Notes: generated by a model from the letters alone, not told the origin. Counted from the stretch's first letter, positions 33,843 to 40,172 are shown. The stretch is 45,563 nt of DNA from a virus (IMGVR_UViG_3300045921_000035:1-45563); one strand, 5' to 3'. Numbers and translations: made by a program.

Positions 33843-34409
33843 CTACTCCCTTTCTTTCTTCCATGCAATAACAGCCTGACGCAATTCGTCAATGTTTACA
33901 CCCTCACGGTCAACCATGTCTTCGGCTTCTTGACATGCCTCTTCAAACTGCTCAGGAGTGCAGCCCAGCCATGCAGCAGTGTGTTGCTTGAATGCAGTAG
34001 TTTCCTCTTCATTCAGGTGCCAGTAGATGGAAACAGCCAGAACGTTGGCGGCAATTTCTAGCACGTTTGCCAGCAGGTCATCTTTCAAGCCTTCTGAAAG
34101 CTCTTTGCCAGTTCGACTGTCAACAGGCACAGCATCAACAATTATTTCCGTATGCGAGAAGTCACCATCGACAGGTCGCAGTCGCATCTTCTGGATTTCA
34201 ACATAGTCAACGGAAGTTGTGGAGCGAATGCCAAGAATTGCGCATACAATGCTGTGCATCTTGTTGTGTGAACCAGCCGTAACACGTGTCATCCAATGCA
34301 CGGAATGTATGTCATTGGCAATACGCTCAAAGATTTCTATCATCTTCTTCTCGCTTTGCCAGGTCAGCAGTTCCTCAGGAACAACATTCAGGTTAGCGGT
34401 GCTGCTCAT
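33843..34409 (-). CDS. Acidic early protein, unknown
   Basis: This 188-residue protein has an ATG at 34409. Acidic overall, it has helices (SEKKMIEIFERIANDIHSVHWMTR), a central beta segment (VDYVEIQKMRLRPVDGDFSHTEIIVDAVPVD in part) and a C-terminal helical region (QEAEDMVDREGVNIDELRQAV). It has no membrane segment or catalytic motif. It lies between the 34412 gene and the small membrane protein gene in a continuous early operon. The family is not recognised. Confidence 0.65.
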   Translation of the reverse strand: MSSTANLNVVPEELLTWQSEKKMIEIFERIANDIHSVHWMTRVTAGSHNKMHSIVCAILGIRSTTSVDYVEIQKMRLRPVDGDFSHTEIIVDAVPVDSRTGKELSEGLKDDLLANVLEIAANVLAVSIYWHLNEEETTAFKQHTAAWLGCTPEQFEEACQEAEDMVDREGVNIDELRQAVIAWKKERE

Positions 34410-34411
34410 TG

Positions 34412-34645
34412 TTATTCATCCTTCTTGTATGTTGGGGCGATGCACACAATGTCATCAGGTGTGCCATCACGATAGGTTGTCACTCGCTCAATCCTGCCAT
34501 CACTATACAACAGCAGCATTGTGCCATATTCCCAATCAGCAGTATGAAGCCAAAGTCTCCACACCCCTCCGGGCAAGAAGTCAATGGCTCCATTCTGCAA
34601 TCTTGTTTGGGATAGCTTAGTCCTTGTCAGTCGAAGCATTGGCAT
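34412..34645 (-). CDS. Small early protein, unknown
   Basis: This protein has about 77 residues from the ATG at 34645; an alternative ATG lies at 34639. Its binding site is weak, and it overlaps the upstream gene by 29 bases. The core (WRLWLHTADWEYGTMLLLYSDGRIERVTTY) is strongly beta and Trp/Tyr-rich, like many compact small phage proteins. It has no recognised motif. Operon position suggests coupled translation with 34617-35075. Confidence 0.58.
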   Translation of the reverse strand: MPMLRLTRTKLSQTRLQNGAIDFLPGGVWRLWLHTADWEYGTMLLLYSDGRIERVTTYRDGTPDDIVCIAPTYKKDE

Positions 34646-35075
34646 TCTTCTGCAAAGCCCGATAAATGGACGCAATCTGGTCTTGGAGTTTTGAAAACTC
34701 ATGTTGCGTCTCGTTTGCGACTTCTTCGATTTGTTGTGAAGTCAGCAAACCTTCGTGCAGCGCACCAGCCATTGCACCTGCTATGACACGCCGAACCAAT
34801 TGTGTCAGGCCCAGCGTCATGAAGGAAAACATATAATTTATTGGATTGAGGATTTGCTGCTGCTGCTCCGTCAAGTCATCTTTGCAGGTTTCAAACAGCA
34901 TCGACTGAACACGGTTCATTTGTTGAGCGTGCTCATATATCTTGTCAACAAGATGTTCGTGAGCGCCTTCAAACGCAGCACGAAACACAACAGGCAAGTC
35001 TTCTGCTGATGTCTTCCCGAATGACGGCTCAACATGACGCATGTTATCAGCGTCAAACATCTTCTTGAAGTTCAT
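34617..35075 (-). CDS. Helical early protein, unknown
   Basis: This 152-residue protein is placed at the ATG at 35075 with AAGGA 8 bases upstream. It is nearly all helical: HEHLVDKIYEHAQQMNRVQS, a Gln-rich LTEQQQQILN, a hydrophobic Ala/Met stretch MFSFMTLGLTQLVRRVIAGAMAGAL, and a final coiled coil. The hydrophobic stretch could be membrane-associated. It is the first gene after the promoter at 35122-35150, so strong early expression is expected. The family is not recognised. Confidence 0.66.
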   Translation of the reverse strand: MNFKKMFDADNMRHVEPSFGKTSAEDLPVVFRAAFEGAHEHLVDKIYEHAQQMNRVQSMLFETCKDDLTEQQQQILNPINYMFSFMTLGLTQLVRRVIAGAMAGALHEGLLTSQQIEEVANETQHEFSKLQDQIASIYRALQKNANASTDKD

Positions 35076-35111
35076 TGTTCCAGTCCTTTCTGCTAGGTCA
35101 GTATTCCCAAC

Positions 35112-35149
35112 TGACATAGACAGCATAGCATAACTAGCTGTCTATGTCA
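35112..35149. repeat. 13-bp inverted repeat overlapping an early promoter
   Basis: TGACATAGACAGC (35112-35124) is the exact reverse complement of 35137-35149, with a 12-base spacer. It covers most of the -35 and the -10 of the promoter at 35122-35150. It could be an operator site for a dimeric repressor or form a hairpin at the promoter. Confidence 0.8.
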
Positions 35150-35150
35150 A
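35122..35150 (-). promoter_or_regulatory. Early promoter, minus strand
   Basis: TTGACA (35145-35150), 17-bp spacer and TATGCT (35122-35127), with TTGACATA and the TG-n extended -10. Start near 35115. It would serve 34617-35075 and downstream early genes. Confidence 0.82.
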
Positions 35151-35164
35151 ATTGGCAACACGCA

Positions 35165-35638
35165 TTACGAAGCCACAACATGGCCACTTTCGATAAGTGC
35201 CTTGTCGATTTCTTCCAAGGCAGACACGTCAAGACCATTCTTCTTGGCAAGTTCAAGAAGCGCAGCCTCTTCTAACTTGTTACGAAGTTCGGTCACAATC
35301 TTCTTGCGCTTTTTCACAAGAGCATCGTGCTTCTTGCGAGCCTCTTCGCGAACACGACTAGCAGCCACAGAGATGTGGGCCAGCGGATACTTGAAGTTTG
35401 CAAACCTCGAAGCATCACCGTGCAGTTCTTCACTCTTGACAACCATTGCAATGGTCATCGAGTTATACTCGTTCGACACCAATACGTAGTCGCCCTTTTC
35501 GGGAGCATTGCCGCGCCACAGATAATCATACTCATTGTAGCTGCTGCTCTTGAAAACAACAGTTACTCTGTGAACCTGCTCATTGCTCTTGTCGAGCAAG
35601 AACACTTCAATGTCATCAACCGTATATACCTTATTCAT
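35165..35638 (-). CDS. Early protein with C-terminal basic coiled coil, unknown
   Basis: This 157-residue protein is placed at the ATG at 35638 with AAGGA 8 bases upstream. The N-terminal 85 residues are beta-rich (VYTVDDIEVFLLDKS, YVLVSNEYNSMTIAMVV). From residue about 95 there is a long basic helix (RVREEARKKHDALVKKRKKIVTEL, split) and an Ala/Leu/Glu coiled coil to the end. This looks like a beta module joined to a dimerisation arm. It ends just before the promoter/operator region. The family is not recognised. Confidence 0.65.
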   Translation of the reverse strand: MNKVYTVDDIEVFLLDKSNEQVHRVTVVFKSSSYNEYDYLWRGNAPEKGDYVLVSNEYNSMTIAMVVKSEELHGDASRFANFKYPLAHISVAASRVREEARKKHDALVKKRKKIVTELRNKLEEAALLELAKKNGLDVSALEEIDKALIESGHVVAS

Positions 35639-36185
35639 TGTTTTGTTCCTTTCCTTCCAAGATGCGCCTCTCTGCATCGAGGTCACGATTGACAGCCCTA
35701 TCTGCATCAAAAGCAGGGCCGTAACGCTTTTCGAGTTTGGCATCATTGATTGCCATAAGCTCGTGCAAGTTGGTTCCCATTGCTTCGGCTCCTAACGTGA
35801 GATACCAAAGAATGTCACCAAGTTCTTCCTTGATGTTCACTTCATCAAGACGCTCGTTCATGTCGAACTCGACCAGATGCGCGCGGATAAGCTCGCCAAC
35901 CTCTGTTGCAAGGCCGAGCACGCTGTGCAACAAATGCACACGATGCGACGGCATGATAGGCAACGGGCTTTCTTCACACGCTGTATCATATGCTATCTGG
36001 TCGCTTACTTTGCTGAACTCAGGCTTTTTGCCATAGAAGATTGCTCGCTTTGGCCTGTCCAGCAACTCAAGGACATTGGCTGCGCGATACAAATCAGCAA
36101 TCATGCGATTGACTGGTGTATTGCCATGGTGTGTGTTAGCTGGAACACGCGCCATGACGCGAGCTTGATACTCGTGAGCGTCCAT
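35631..36185 (-). CDS. MazG-like nucleotide pyrophosphohydrolase
   Basis: This 184-residue protein carries the all-alpha NTP-PPase motif pair: GLATEVGELIRAH (Glu95 and Glu98) and EELGDILWYLTLGAEAMG (Glu120/121 and Asp124). These residues bind Mg for pyrophosphate hydrolysis. Phage MazG-like enzymes are proposed to lower ppGpp or clean odd dNTPs during infection. The N-terminal 85 residues are a helical extension of unknown role. It lies in the early arm before the 36192 gene, with GGAG upstream of its ATG. Confidence 0.82.
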   Translation of the reverse strand: MDAHEYQARVMARVPANTHHGNTPVNRMIADLYRAANVLELLDRPKRAIFYGKKPEFSKVSDQIAYDTACEESPLPIMPSHRVHLLHSVLGLATEVGELIRAHLVEFDMNERLDEVNIKEELGDILWYLTLGAEAMGTNLHELMAINDAKLEKRYGPAFDADRAVNRDLDAERRILEGKEQNNE

Positions 36186-36191
36186 CTTGTG

Positions 36192-36584
36192 TTATTCTCC
36201 GTTGAGAAGTTGGTTCAACATTGGCGTGGAGGCTGTCACAATGACAATCACGCCAACAAGAAACTCAGTTGCTGGTAGATGCTCCCATGCGGTTGCCCAA
36301 AACCTTGTTGCTCTGGGATTTTTTGGCAAAGCCAACAGCTTGCCGTCTTCATTCCCAAATGCAAGACACGGGCTGCTGCCATATGTTTTGAAATGGGGAA
36401 TGACTTCAACATAACCGCCAACAAGTGTTTGGATATCATCCAATGTCAGCTTGTTGCGGCGGTCATGGCGGATTGGTGTGTTTGGAGGAACAATAATCAA
36501 CCCGTATTTTCCATCGTTTTCAGGGAATACAGGTCGTCCCCCGATATTCTCTCTTTGCCGGCGTTTGTTGTATGGTCTTACCAT
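36192..36584 (-). CDS. DUF3846-like early protein
   Basis: This 130-residue protein has GGAG 6 bases upstream of its ATG. The core (TLVGGYVEVIPHFKTYGS, then FGNEDGKLLALPKNPRATRFW) has the GG-Y-x-E-V and N-E-D-G-K pattern of the DUF3846 family. The function is unknown; many phages and plasmids carry this family near small regulatory genes. A hydrophobic C-terminal segment (FLVGVIVIVTAS) may be a membrane or core strand. The N-terminus is basic. It forms one operon with its small neighbours. Confidence 0.7.
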   Translation of the reverse strand: MVRPYNKRRQRENIGGRPVFPENDGKYGLIIVPPNTPIRHDRRNKLTLDDIQTLVGGYVEVIPHFKTYGSSPCLAFGNEDGKLLALPKNPRATRFWATAWEHLPATEFLVGVIVIVTASTPMLNQLLNGE

Positions 36585-36595
36585 GAATTACTCCA

Positions 36596-36808
36596 TCAAG
36601 AGGAGTTGTGTGGGTCTTGCTTGTCAAGTTTTGCTGACAAGCTGCTGCTAGGCCAGTAATTCGGACACTCTGGCCCAACAGGGCTTTGACCATCACGCAA
36701 CCAGAACGATTGGCGATGCGTGTTAGGCTTCGTGCCACTGTCTGAGTGTCGATAACACTTGTTGCTTACACAACAGTTGTCTGCGAGACACATCATAATG
36801 TCCGGCAT
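36596..36808 (-). CDS. Small Cys-rich protein (putative zinc-binding)
   Basis: This 70-residue protein starts at an ATG that overlaps the stop of the upstream gene (TGATG), with GAGGA 7 bases upstream. Its pattern, MMCLADNCCVSNKCYRHSDS, then PECPNYWP, resembles small phage proteins with a C-x-x-N-x-C...C-Y-R and a later Cys-x-Y-F/W, likely zinc-binding. No catalytic motif is seen. Its position is between the DUF3846-like and the 36808-37206 genes. Confidence 0.72.
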   Translation of the reverse strand: MPDIMMCLADNCCVSNKCYRHSDSGTKPNTHRQSFWLRDGQSPVGPECPNYWPSSSLSAKLDKQDPHNSS

Positions 36809-37206
36809 CAGTCCATCCTCGACACTTCAAACTCTTTGGTATCGGGATTGTAGATGTTGACCCATGCACTTTGATACACAAGCACACGTTGGGGATAGAC
36901 GATGAGTTCATCACTTTCCCCATTGACGCGGCTTTGCAAGCGCATTTCAACAAGAGGCATTAGCTTGCGGTCGCCGGGATACACGATTGACAGGTCATCA
37001 AAGTTCATGTTCCATTCTGTCATTGGGCTCCAATAGCCGTAGCCATCTGCAAGCTGCTGTGCAATTGGCTTTCCATTGTTGCTCAAGAACTGTGGGATGA
37101 CACCCACCACATCTAGCCAATCCCATCCAAACTTTTCCAAGTTCTCGGTGAATTGGTAGATTATGACACCACGCATCGTGATGCCCACAAGAGTTGGCTC
37201 GGTCAT
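36808..37206 (-). CDS. Early protein, unknown
   Basis: This 132-residue protein has AAAGGA 8 bases upstream of its ATG at 37206. It is beta-rich (VGITMRGVIIYQFTENLEKF, ELIVYPQRVLVYQSAWVNIYNPD) with Trp/Tyr throughout and no membrane segment. The overall pattern suggests a compact mixed-fold protein. It overlaps the start of the Cys-rich gene and the end of the zinc-ribbon gene by one base each. The family is not recognised. Confidence 0.66.
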   Translation of the reverse strand: MTEPTLVGITMRGVIIYQFTENLEKFGWDWLDVVGVIPQFLSNNGKPIAQQLADGYGYWSPMTEWNMNFDDLSIVYPGDRKLMPLVEMRLQSRVNGESDELIVYPQRVLVYQSAWVNIYNPDTKEFEVSRMD

Positions 37207-37409
37207 TATCTGTTTCCTTTGTGGCTATACGGATTGACAACTTGCTCTCTGCTAGTTGCAATCACGTAATTGGATTTTGGCACTGGCACGATAGTAAACA
37301 CACGTTTGGCAGCGCCATGACGCAAACACGTGTTATAGCCTAGTGCAACGCGGCGAGGGTCAATCCAGTCGCCGCACACGGTGCACCACGTGTCAACTGC
37401 ACACGACAC
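37206..37409 (-). CDS. Zinc-ribbon (TraR/DksA-like) small protein
   Basis: This 67-residue protein starts at a GTG inside the end of the upstream gene; no clear binding site is visible, so coupled translation is likely. CTVCGDWIDPRRVALGYNTC (residues about 9-28) has the C-x2-C...C-x2-H pattern and the I-x-x-x-R-x-x-x-L-G-Y motif of TraR/DksA zinc fingers. These bind RNA polymerase or act as simple zinc ribbons. An early role in modulating host transcription is possible. Confidence 0.7.
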   Translation of the reverse strand: MSCAVDTWCTVCGDWIDPRRVALGYNTCLRHGAAKRVFTIVPVPKSNYVIATSREQVVNPYSHKGNR

Positions 37410-37605
37410 GACGCATCAATCCAGAACGCACGACAGTGTTGTCATGCCGGTGCACAGTAACAATCCAGTTGTTACCCAACAGTTGTTCCAATTCTTCAGC
37501 ACGCGCGATAGCTTCACTCTCACGAATGTTGTAATAGCCACTCGTGTTAAGAGTGATGCCCATATGATGGCGATGACGCACCACAATCTCGAAATGCACA
37601 CTCAT
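37393..37605 (-). CDS. Small early protein, unknown
   Basis: This 70-residue protein is placed at the ATG at 37605 with GGAG 8 bases upstream. It is basic and His/Arg-rich at the N-terminus (IVVRHRHHMGITLN), with a helix near 30-45 (ESEAIARAEELEQLLG) and a short beta end (WIVTVHRHDNTVVRS). No motif was recognised. Its end overlaps the GTG of the zinc-ribbon gene. Confidence 0.64.
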   Translation of the reverse strand: MSVHFEIVVRHRHHMGITLNTSGYYNIRESEAIARAEELEQLLGNNWIVTVHRHDNTVVRSGLMRRVVCS

Positions 37606-37624
37606 TGCCTTTCTCCAGATATGA

Positions 37625-37654
37625 CAACAGGCGGGTTTCCTTGCCCGCCTGTTG
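37625..37654 (-). terminator. Intergenic GC-rich hairpin
   Basis: A perfect 11-bp stem (CAACAGGCGGG, 37625-37635, with 37644-37654) has an 8-base loop and lies between two early genes. There is no T tract on the minus strand side, so it may be a weak terminator, a processing site or an RNA stabiliser. Confidence 0.5.
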
Positions 37655-37664
37655 ATAGGTTGAA

Positions 37665-37841
37665 CTACATAGCACGATATACTTGGGAGGCAATGCGCCC
37701 CAGTATATACGCGACTACGGCACTGAAACACGCAATAAGGAACTTGCCAGCAATAGCCGCGGCAATCATGCCAGCTAATGCAAACAAGAACCAGAAAGAC
37801 AGGATGCAGAAAGCGACAAACAGGCTGCCATGCATGGTCAT
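37665..37841 (-). CDS. Small membrane protein, two predicted segments
   Basis: This 58-residue protein is placed at the ATG at 37841, with GAGGGG 6-7 bases upstream. It contains hydrophobic runs GSLFVAFCILSFWFLFALAGMI and KFLIACFSAVVAYILG, with a short polar C-terminus. It is the first gene after the promoter at 37884-37912, so it is expressed early. Early phage membrane proteins often block superinfection or affect host membrane systems; the function here is unknown. Confidence 0.72.
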   Translation of the reverse strand: MTMHGSLFVAFCILSFWFLFALAGMIAAAIAGKFLIACFSAVVAYILGRIASQVYRAM

Positions 37842-37871
37842 AGTATTCCCCTCACACACATGCGCCCCGTC

Positions 37872-37895
37872 TTGTGTTATATGTATATAACACAA
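37872..37895. repeat. 10-bp inverted repeat centred on an early -10 box
   Basis: TTGTGTTATA (37872-37881) pairs exactly with 37886-37895 around a 4-base centre. It covers the -10 element TATATA (37884-37889). It is another operator-like repeat associated with the early promoters. Confidence 0.78.
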
Positions 37896-37912
37896 AACAG
37901 GGGCTATGTCAA
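37884..37912 (-). promoter_or_regulatory. Early promoter, minus strand
   Basis: TTGACA (37907-37912), 17-bp spacer, TATATA (37884-37889), TTGACATA form and TG-n before the -10. Start near 37877. It serves the membrane protein gene 37665-37841 and the following genes. Confidence 0.83.
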
Positions 37913-37930
37913 ATTGCTGTGTTGACTGTG

Positions 37931-38125
37931 TTAGCGAGGGCAAAACATGCCAACGCGCTTGGAAGGCGAAGCGTTTTCGTAACGCTCTCTTGCGCGTGCG
38001 GCGCGCACATGCTTGCTGACGTGATTGATAGGATGGATGCTGCTGTGCACAACACCTCTGCTGTCAGAAAAGTTGCGCTCCCAGCGTGCCGGCGCAGCGT
38101 TGCCATCATGTTGCCACTTGTTCAC
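37931..38125 (-). CDS. Small basic early protein, unknown
   Basis: This 64-residue protein uses GTG with AAGGAG 7 bases upstream, one of the best binding sites in this arm. It is basic and Arg/Asn/Ser-rich (WERNFSDSRG, HVRAARARERYENAS) with no hydrophobic core strong enough for a large fold. The segment may be helical and bind nucleic acid. It ends just before the promoter at 37907. The family is not recognised. Confidence 0.66.
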   Translation of the reverse strand: MNKWQHDGNAAPARWERNFSDSRGVVHSSIHPINHVSKHVRAARARERYENASPSKRVGMFCPR

Positions 38126-38194
38126 TGTTTTGCTCCTTGTATCAGATAGTTGTTGATGGAATTGGGCAGTTTATTGTGTTGCCCAGCACAGCGC

Positions 38195-38506
38195 TCAAGC
38201 AGTGGGAAGCTTGAACGGTTCAACACCTAACTCTTCCCACGTGGAGGGTTCGTTTGCTTCGATGTTGAATGCCTGATTGACGCTTTCCTCGTCACTATCA
38301 TCATAACGGATGATAACAGCCGGATACTCGCCAAAGTCATGAACTTCGCGCCGCACAACAATGTTAATCTTGTCATGCGGGAACTTCTTTTTCAGCGCGG
38401 CGATGTAGTAGAGAGCTTCTTGCCGCATCTCACCATAGGAATGCAGTCCGAGTTGCAAGCCGGGCTCTTCAGCAGGCGTTGTGCTGATGTAAACATAGTC
38501 TATCAT
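38195..38506 (-). CDS. Acidic early protein, unknown
   Basis: This 103-residue protein is preceded by AAGGAGG and ATAACAC directly before the ATG. It is mixed alpha/beta: an N-terminal strand (MIDYVYIST), a helix (EALYYIAALKKKF) and strands (KINIVVRREVHDFG, YPAVIIRYDDSDEES). The fold pattern suggests a compact ferredoxin-like protein. A small hairpin lies near its end. It is third in the operon led by the promoter at 38885. Confidence 0.68.
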   Translation of the reverse strand: MIDYVYISTTPAEEPGLQLGLHSYGEMRQEALYYIAALKKKFPHDKINIVVRREVHDFGEYPAVIIRYDDSDEESVNQAFNIEANEPSTWEELGVEPFKLPTA

Positions 38507-38519
38507 GTGTTATGCCTCC

Positions 38520-38690
38520 TTAATTTATCAGCTCTTTTACAATGAGCTTGACGTTTTGGTTTTTGTAGGTGTGGCAAGAACTTTGTTCTAGCCATTGAGC
38601 ATAATCAATAGCGGCTTCCTGTGAAAAGAAAGCCTCCAGCAGATAGCTGTCTCTTGGGTCTATAACCCCGAACAGCTTTTCAGCGGCCAC
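38520..38690 (-). CDS. Small early protein (56 residues), unknown
   Basis: This reading frame uses GTG at 38690 with AAGGA 8 bases upstream and ends at the TAA at 38520. The product begins MAAEKLFGVIDPRDSYLLEA, continues with a helix (FFSQEAAIDYAQWLEQSS) and ends VKLIVKELIN. It overlaps the preceding gene by 11 bases and has no hydrophobic membrane segment. The binding site and overlaps argue that it is real, though its function is unknown. Confidence 0.66.
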   Translation of the reverse strand: MAAEKLFGVIDPRDSYLLEAFFSQEAAIDYAQWLEQSSCHTYKNQNVKLIVKELIN

Positions 38691-38826
38691 TTTGTTTTTC
38701 CTTCCTGTAAATCAGCTTAATCATCGTGCCTACCGAGCCACGACACTTCTGTCCGTCAATCTCCCACAGCATATGCGGAAGCATCGTTTCGGAGTTTATG
38801 TCGGTCAGGAATACAACTTGTGTCAT
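38680..38826 (-). CDS. Small early protein (48 residues), unknown
   Basis: This frame starts at the ATG at 38826, with AAGGA followed by CATAACAC and the ATG, the same leader form as other early genes. The product begins MTQVVFLTDINSETMLPHML, continues with a beta strand (WEIDGQKCRGSVGTMIKLIY) and ends RKEKQSGR. It is the first gene after the promoter at 38885-38913, with about 55 bases of leader, and probably a beta-rich mini protein. The function is unknown. Confidence 0.68.
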   Translation of the reverse strand: MTQVVFLTDINSETMLPHMLWEIDGQKCRGSVGTMIKLIYRKEKQSGR

Positions 38827-38884
38827 GTGTTATGTCCTTTCTTGTTGTCGAAGGGGGCGTTCCAATTCCCAACCTTCAATTGCA

Positions 38885-38913
38885 ATTATGGCACAAACTG
38901 GCCTTTATGTCAA
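38885..38913 (-). promoter_or_regulatory. Early promoter, minus strand
   Basis: TTGACA (38908-38913), 17-bp spacer, CATAAT (38885-38890), TTGACATA form and TG-n before the -10. Start near 38878. It serves the 38680-38826 gene and the genes beyond. Confidence 0.82.
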
Positions 38914-38969
38914 GTTGCCCTATCTGGCACGTGGCCCAGATGCTTGTGGCGAGCGCATAATTGCTGCCG

Positions 38970-38985
38970 TATATGTGCACATATA
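38970..38985. repeat. 16-bp perfect palindrome
   Basis: TATATGTGCACATATA is a perfect 16-bp palindrome in the non-coding region between the 39157 gene and the 38885 promoter. It lies about 57 bases upstream of the -35 box. It resembles an activator or repressor site for a dimeric regulator. Confidence 0.75.
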
Positions 38986-39070
38986 TCAGCGATTTATGGG
39001 GCAGCCTAGCCATTTAATTATGTGTTTCGATAGCCTGCAACAGGCATCATGCTGCACAACTGCACTGCAC

Positions 39071-39107
39071 GCGACGCATACGACGCGACGCATGGCACGC
39101 GACGCGC
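39071..39107. repeat. Three direct GCGACGC repeats with 14-bp period
   Basis: GCGACGCAT occurs at 39071-39079 and 39085-39093, and GCGACGCGC at 39099-39107, each 14 bases apart. They form a GC-rich block beside a terminator in a region without genes. Iteron-like spacing suggests a protein-binding array, possibly for replication or regulation, but no further evidence is visible. Confidence 0.6.
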
Positions 39108-39109
39108 AC

Positions 39110-39142
39110 AAAAAAAAAGCGCCGCACCCGAAGGTGCGACGC
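39110..39142 (-). terminator. Strong intrinsic terminator of the 39157-40044 gene
   Basis: On the minus strand a 10-bp GC-rich stem (39133-39142 with 39119-39128, one G-T pair) has a TTCG tetraloop and is followed by nine T residues (39110-39118 as A on the plus strand). This is a textbook rho-independent terminator immediately downstream of the gene, so most transcripts from the promoter at 40095 stop here. Confidence 0.93.
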
Positions 39143-39156
39143 TCTCTTGTGTTGTG

Positions 39157-40044
39157 TTACGCGTTCTTGCTCTCGCTGCTGGAAAGCGGGTCAGCCGCGA
39201 AGTAAGCCGCAAGCTGTTCGGAAAGCCGGAACATGCTGGCGCGAAGCTCGGACGTGAAGGCAATAGGGCTCTCATCACTGCTGTTGATTGCCGCCAGCAT
39301 ATCGGCAGCAAACGTGATGGACTGAGCAAAGGCAATGCCCTTGTCATCGGCGCTGGTAACACGCGTTGCGCGCTGCTTCATGGTAAGCAGCCCATTGTCA
39401 ACAGCCGCGCCCTTGAGCAACGCAATCGCTTCAGTCTGGCCGGGAAGCTTTCCATAAAACGGATGCTCTTTCCCGTTGCACACAACAATTTGATTGGATA
39501 GCCGGCGCAATGCTTCGGCTTCGGTGATTTCTTCACCCTGTAAGCCAGCGCTGGCAATGGCCGCTTCAACAGCCTTGCGACCGCGTGGCGTCAATTCGCC
39601 CTTGTCATTCTTGAAATTGACAACAAGCGGCAGCGGAAGCTTCACTTCATTGTTGCTGTTCACCGATGCGCCACCCACAACGCCGGCTTGGATTGCGAGC
39701 GCCGCACCATAGCAGCGAGAAAACCCCTGCTTGACGGCATTCGTCACGCTCTCGCCTGTTGCCGAAAAGACGGCTTCAAGGATGGCAGCAAGGCGCGCGC
39801 TCTTGCACCGACTGTCAACAGTCACGCCGTCCGACTGGCGCGGGTCAATCGCATAATCGCGCAGAGTGAAGGTATCGGTGACACTGCCGCCCTTGCCTTC
39901 GATGATGGCAGTGATTGGCTTGCTCCAGTCATACGCAAGCAGGGTGCGCAGCGCGATAGCATCACCCTTGCCCTTCAGTTCGTGCGCACCGTTCCAAGCC
40001 TTGATGGCTTCAAAACCGGGATTGGCGTTGCTCTTGTTGCTCAT
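39157..40044 (-). CDS. Abundant early protein, unknown
   Basis: This 295-residue protein has GAAGGA upstream of its ATG. It is the first gene of the early arm, with its own promoter and strong terminator, and is the most GC-rich and C-ending in codon use of all early genes, so it is probably made in large amounts. The sequence is mixed alpha/beta and soluble: ITAIIEGKGGSVTDTFTLRDY, a helical EALRRLSNQIVVCNG region, and a Ser-rich acidic tail (DPLSSSESKNA). No known anti-restriction, DNA-binding or host-takeover motif was recognised. Possible roles include binding host proteins or DNA. Confidence 0.7.
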   Translation of the reverse strand: MSNKSNANPGFEAIKAWNGAHELKGKGDAIALRTLLAYDWSKPITAIIEGKGGSVTDTFTLRDYAIDPRQSDGVTVDSRCKSARLAAILEAVFSATGESVTNAVKQGFSRCYGAALAIQAGVVGGASVNSNNEVKLPLPLVVNFKNDKGELTPRGRKAVEAAIASAGLQGEEITEAEALRRLSNQIVVCNGKEHPFYGKLPGQTEAIALLKGAAVDNGLLTMKQRATRVTSADDKGIAFAQSITFAADMLAAINSSDESPIAFTSELRASMFRLSEQLAAYFAADPLSSSESKNA

Positions 40045-40094
40045 TTCGTCATTCCTTCATTCAGTCAACAGCACCATTGCCATCAACTATCAAC

Positions 40095-40123
40095 ACAATG
40101 CCACAAGCCGCAGCTTATGTCAA
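40095..40123 (-). promoter_or_regulatory. First early promoter, minus strand
   Basis: TTGACA (40118-40123), 17-bp spacer and CATTGT (40095-40100), with the TTGACATA extension and TG-n before the -10. Start near 40088. It drives the 39157-40044 gene and lies about 25 bases from a perfect 11-bp inverted repeat. Confidence 0.78.
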
Positions 40124-40147
40124 CAGCAGCATCAGCAGCATCAGCAC

Positions 40148-40172
40148 AACAGCTAACACGATGTTAGCTGTT
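40148..40172. repeat. 11-bp inverted repeat upstream of the first early promoter
   Basis: AACAGCTAACA (40148-40158) pairs exactly with 40162-40172 around CGA. It lies 25 bases upstream of the -35 box on the minus strand and is a candidate regulatory site for the promoter at 40095. No T tract follows on either strand, so a terminator is unlikely. Confidence 0.75.

Noticed and set aside
36520-36953. Two minus-strand frames (36520-36738, 36723-36953) overlapping the Cys-rich gene
   Set aside because: They conflict with 36596-36808, 36192-36584 and 36808-37206, whose overlaps and binding sites form a consistent operon.
37909-38109. A 66-residue minus-strand frame overlapping 37931-38125
   Set aside because: It covers the same bases in another frame and lacks a binding site, while the other frame has AAGGAG at the right distance.
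40130-40160. CAGCAGCAT repeated twice, suggesting a microsatellite or CRISPR-like repeat
   Set aside because: Only two short copies without spacers. No CRISPR array is present in the window.
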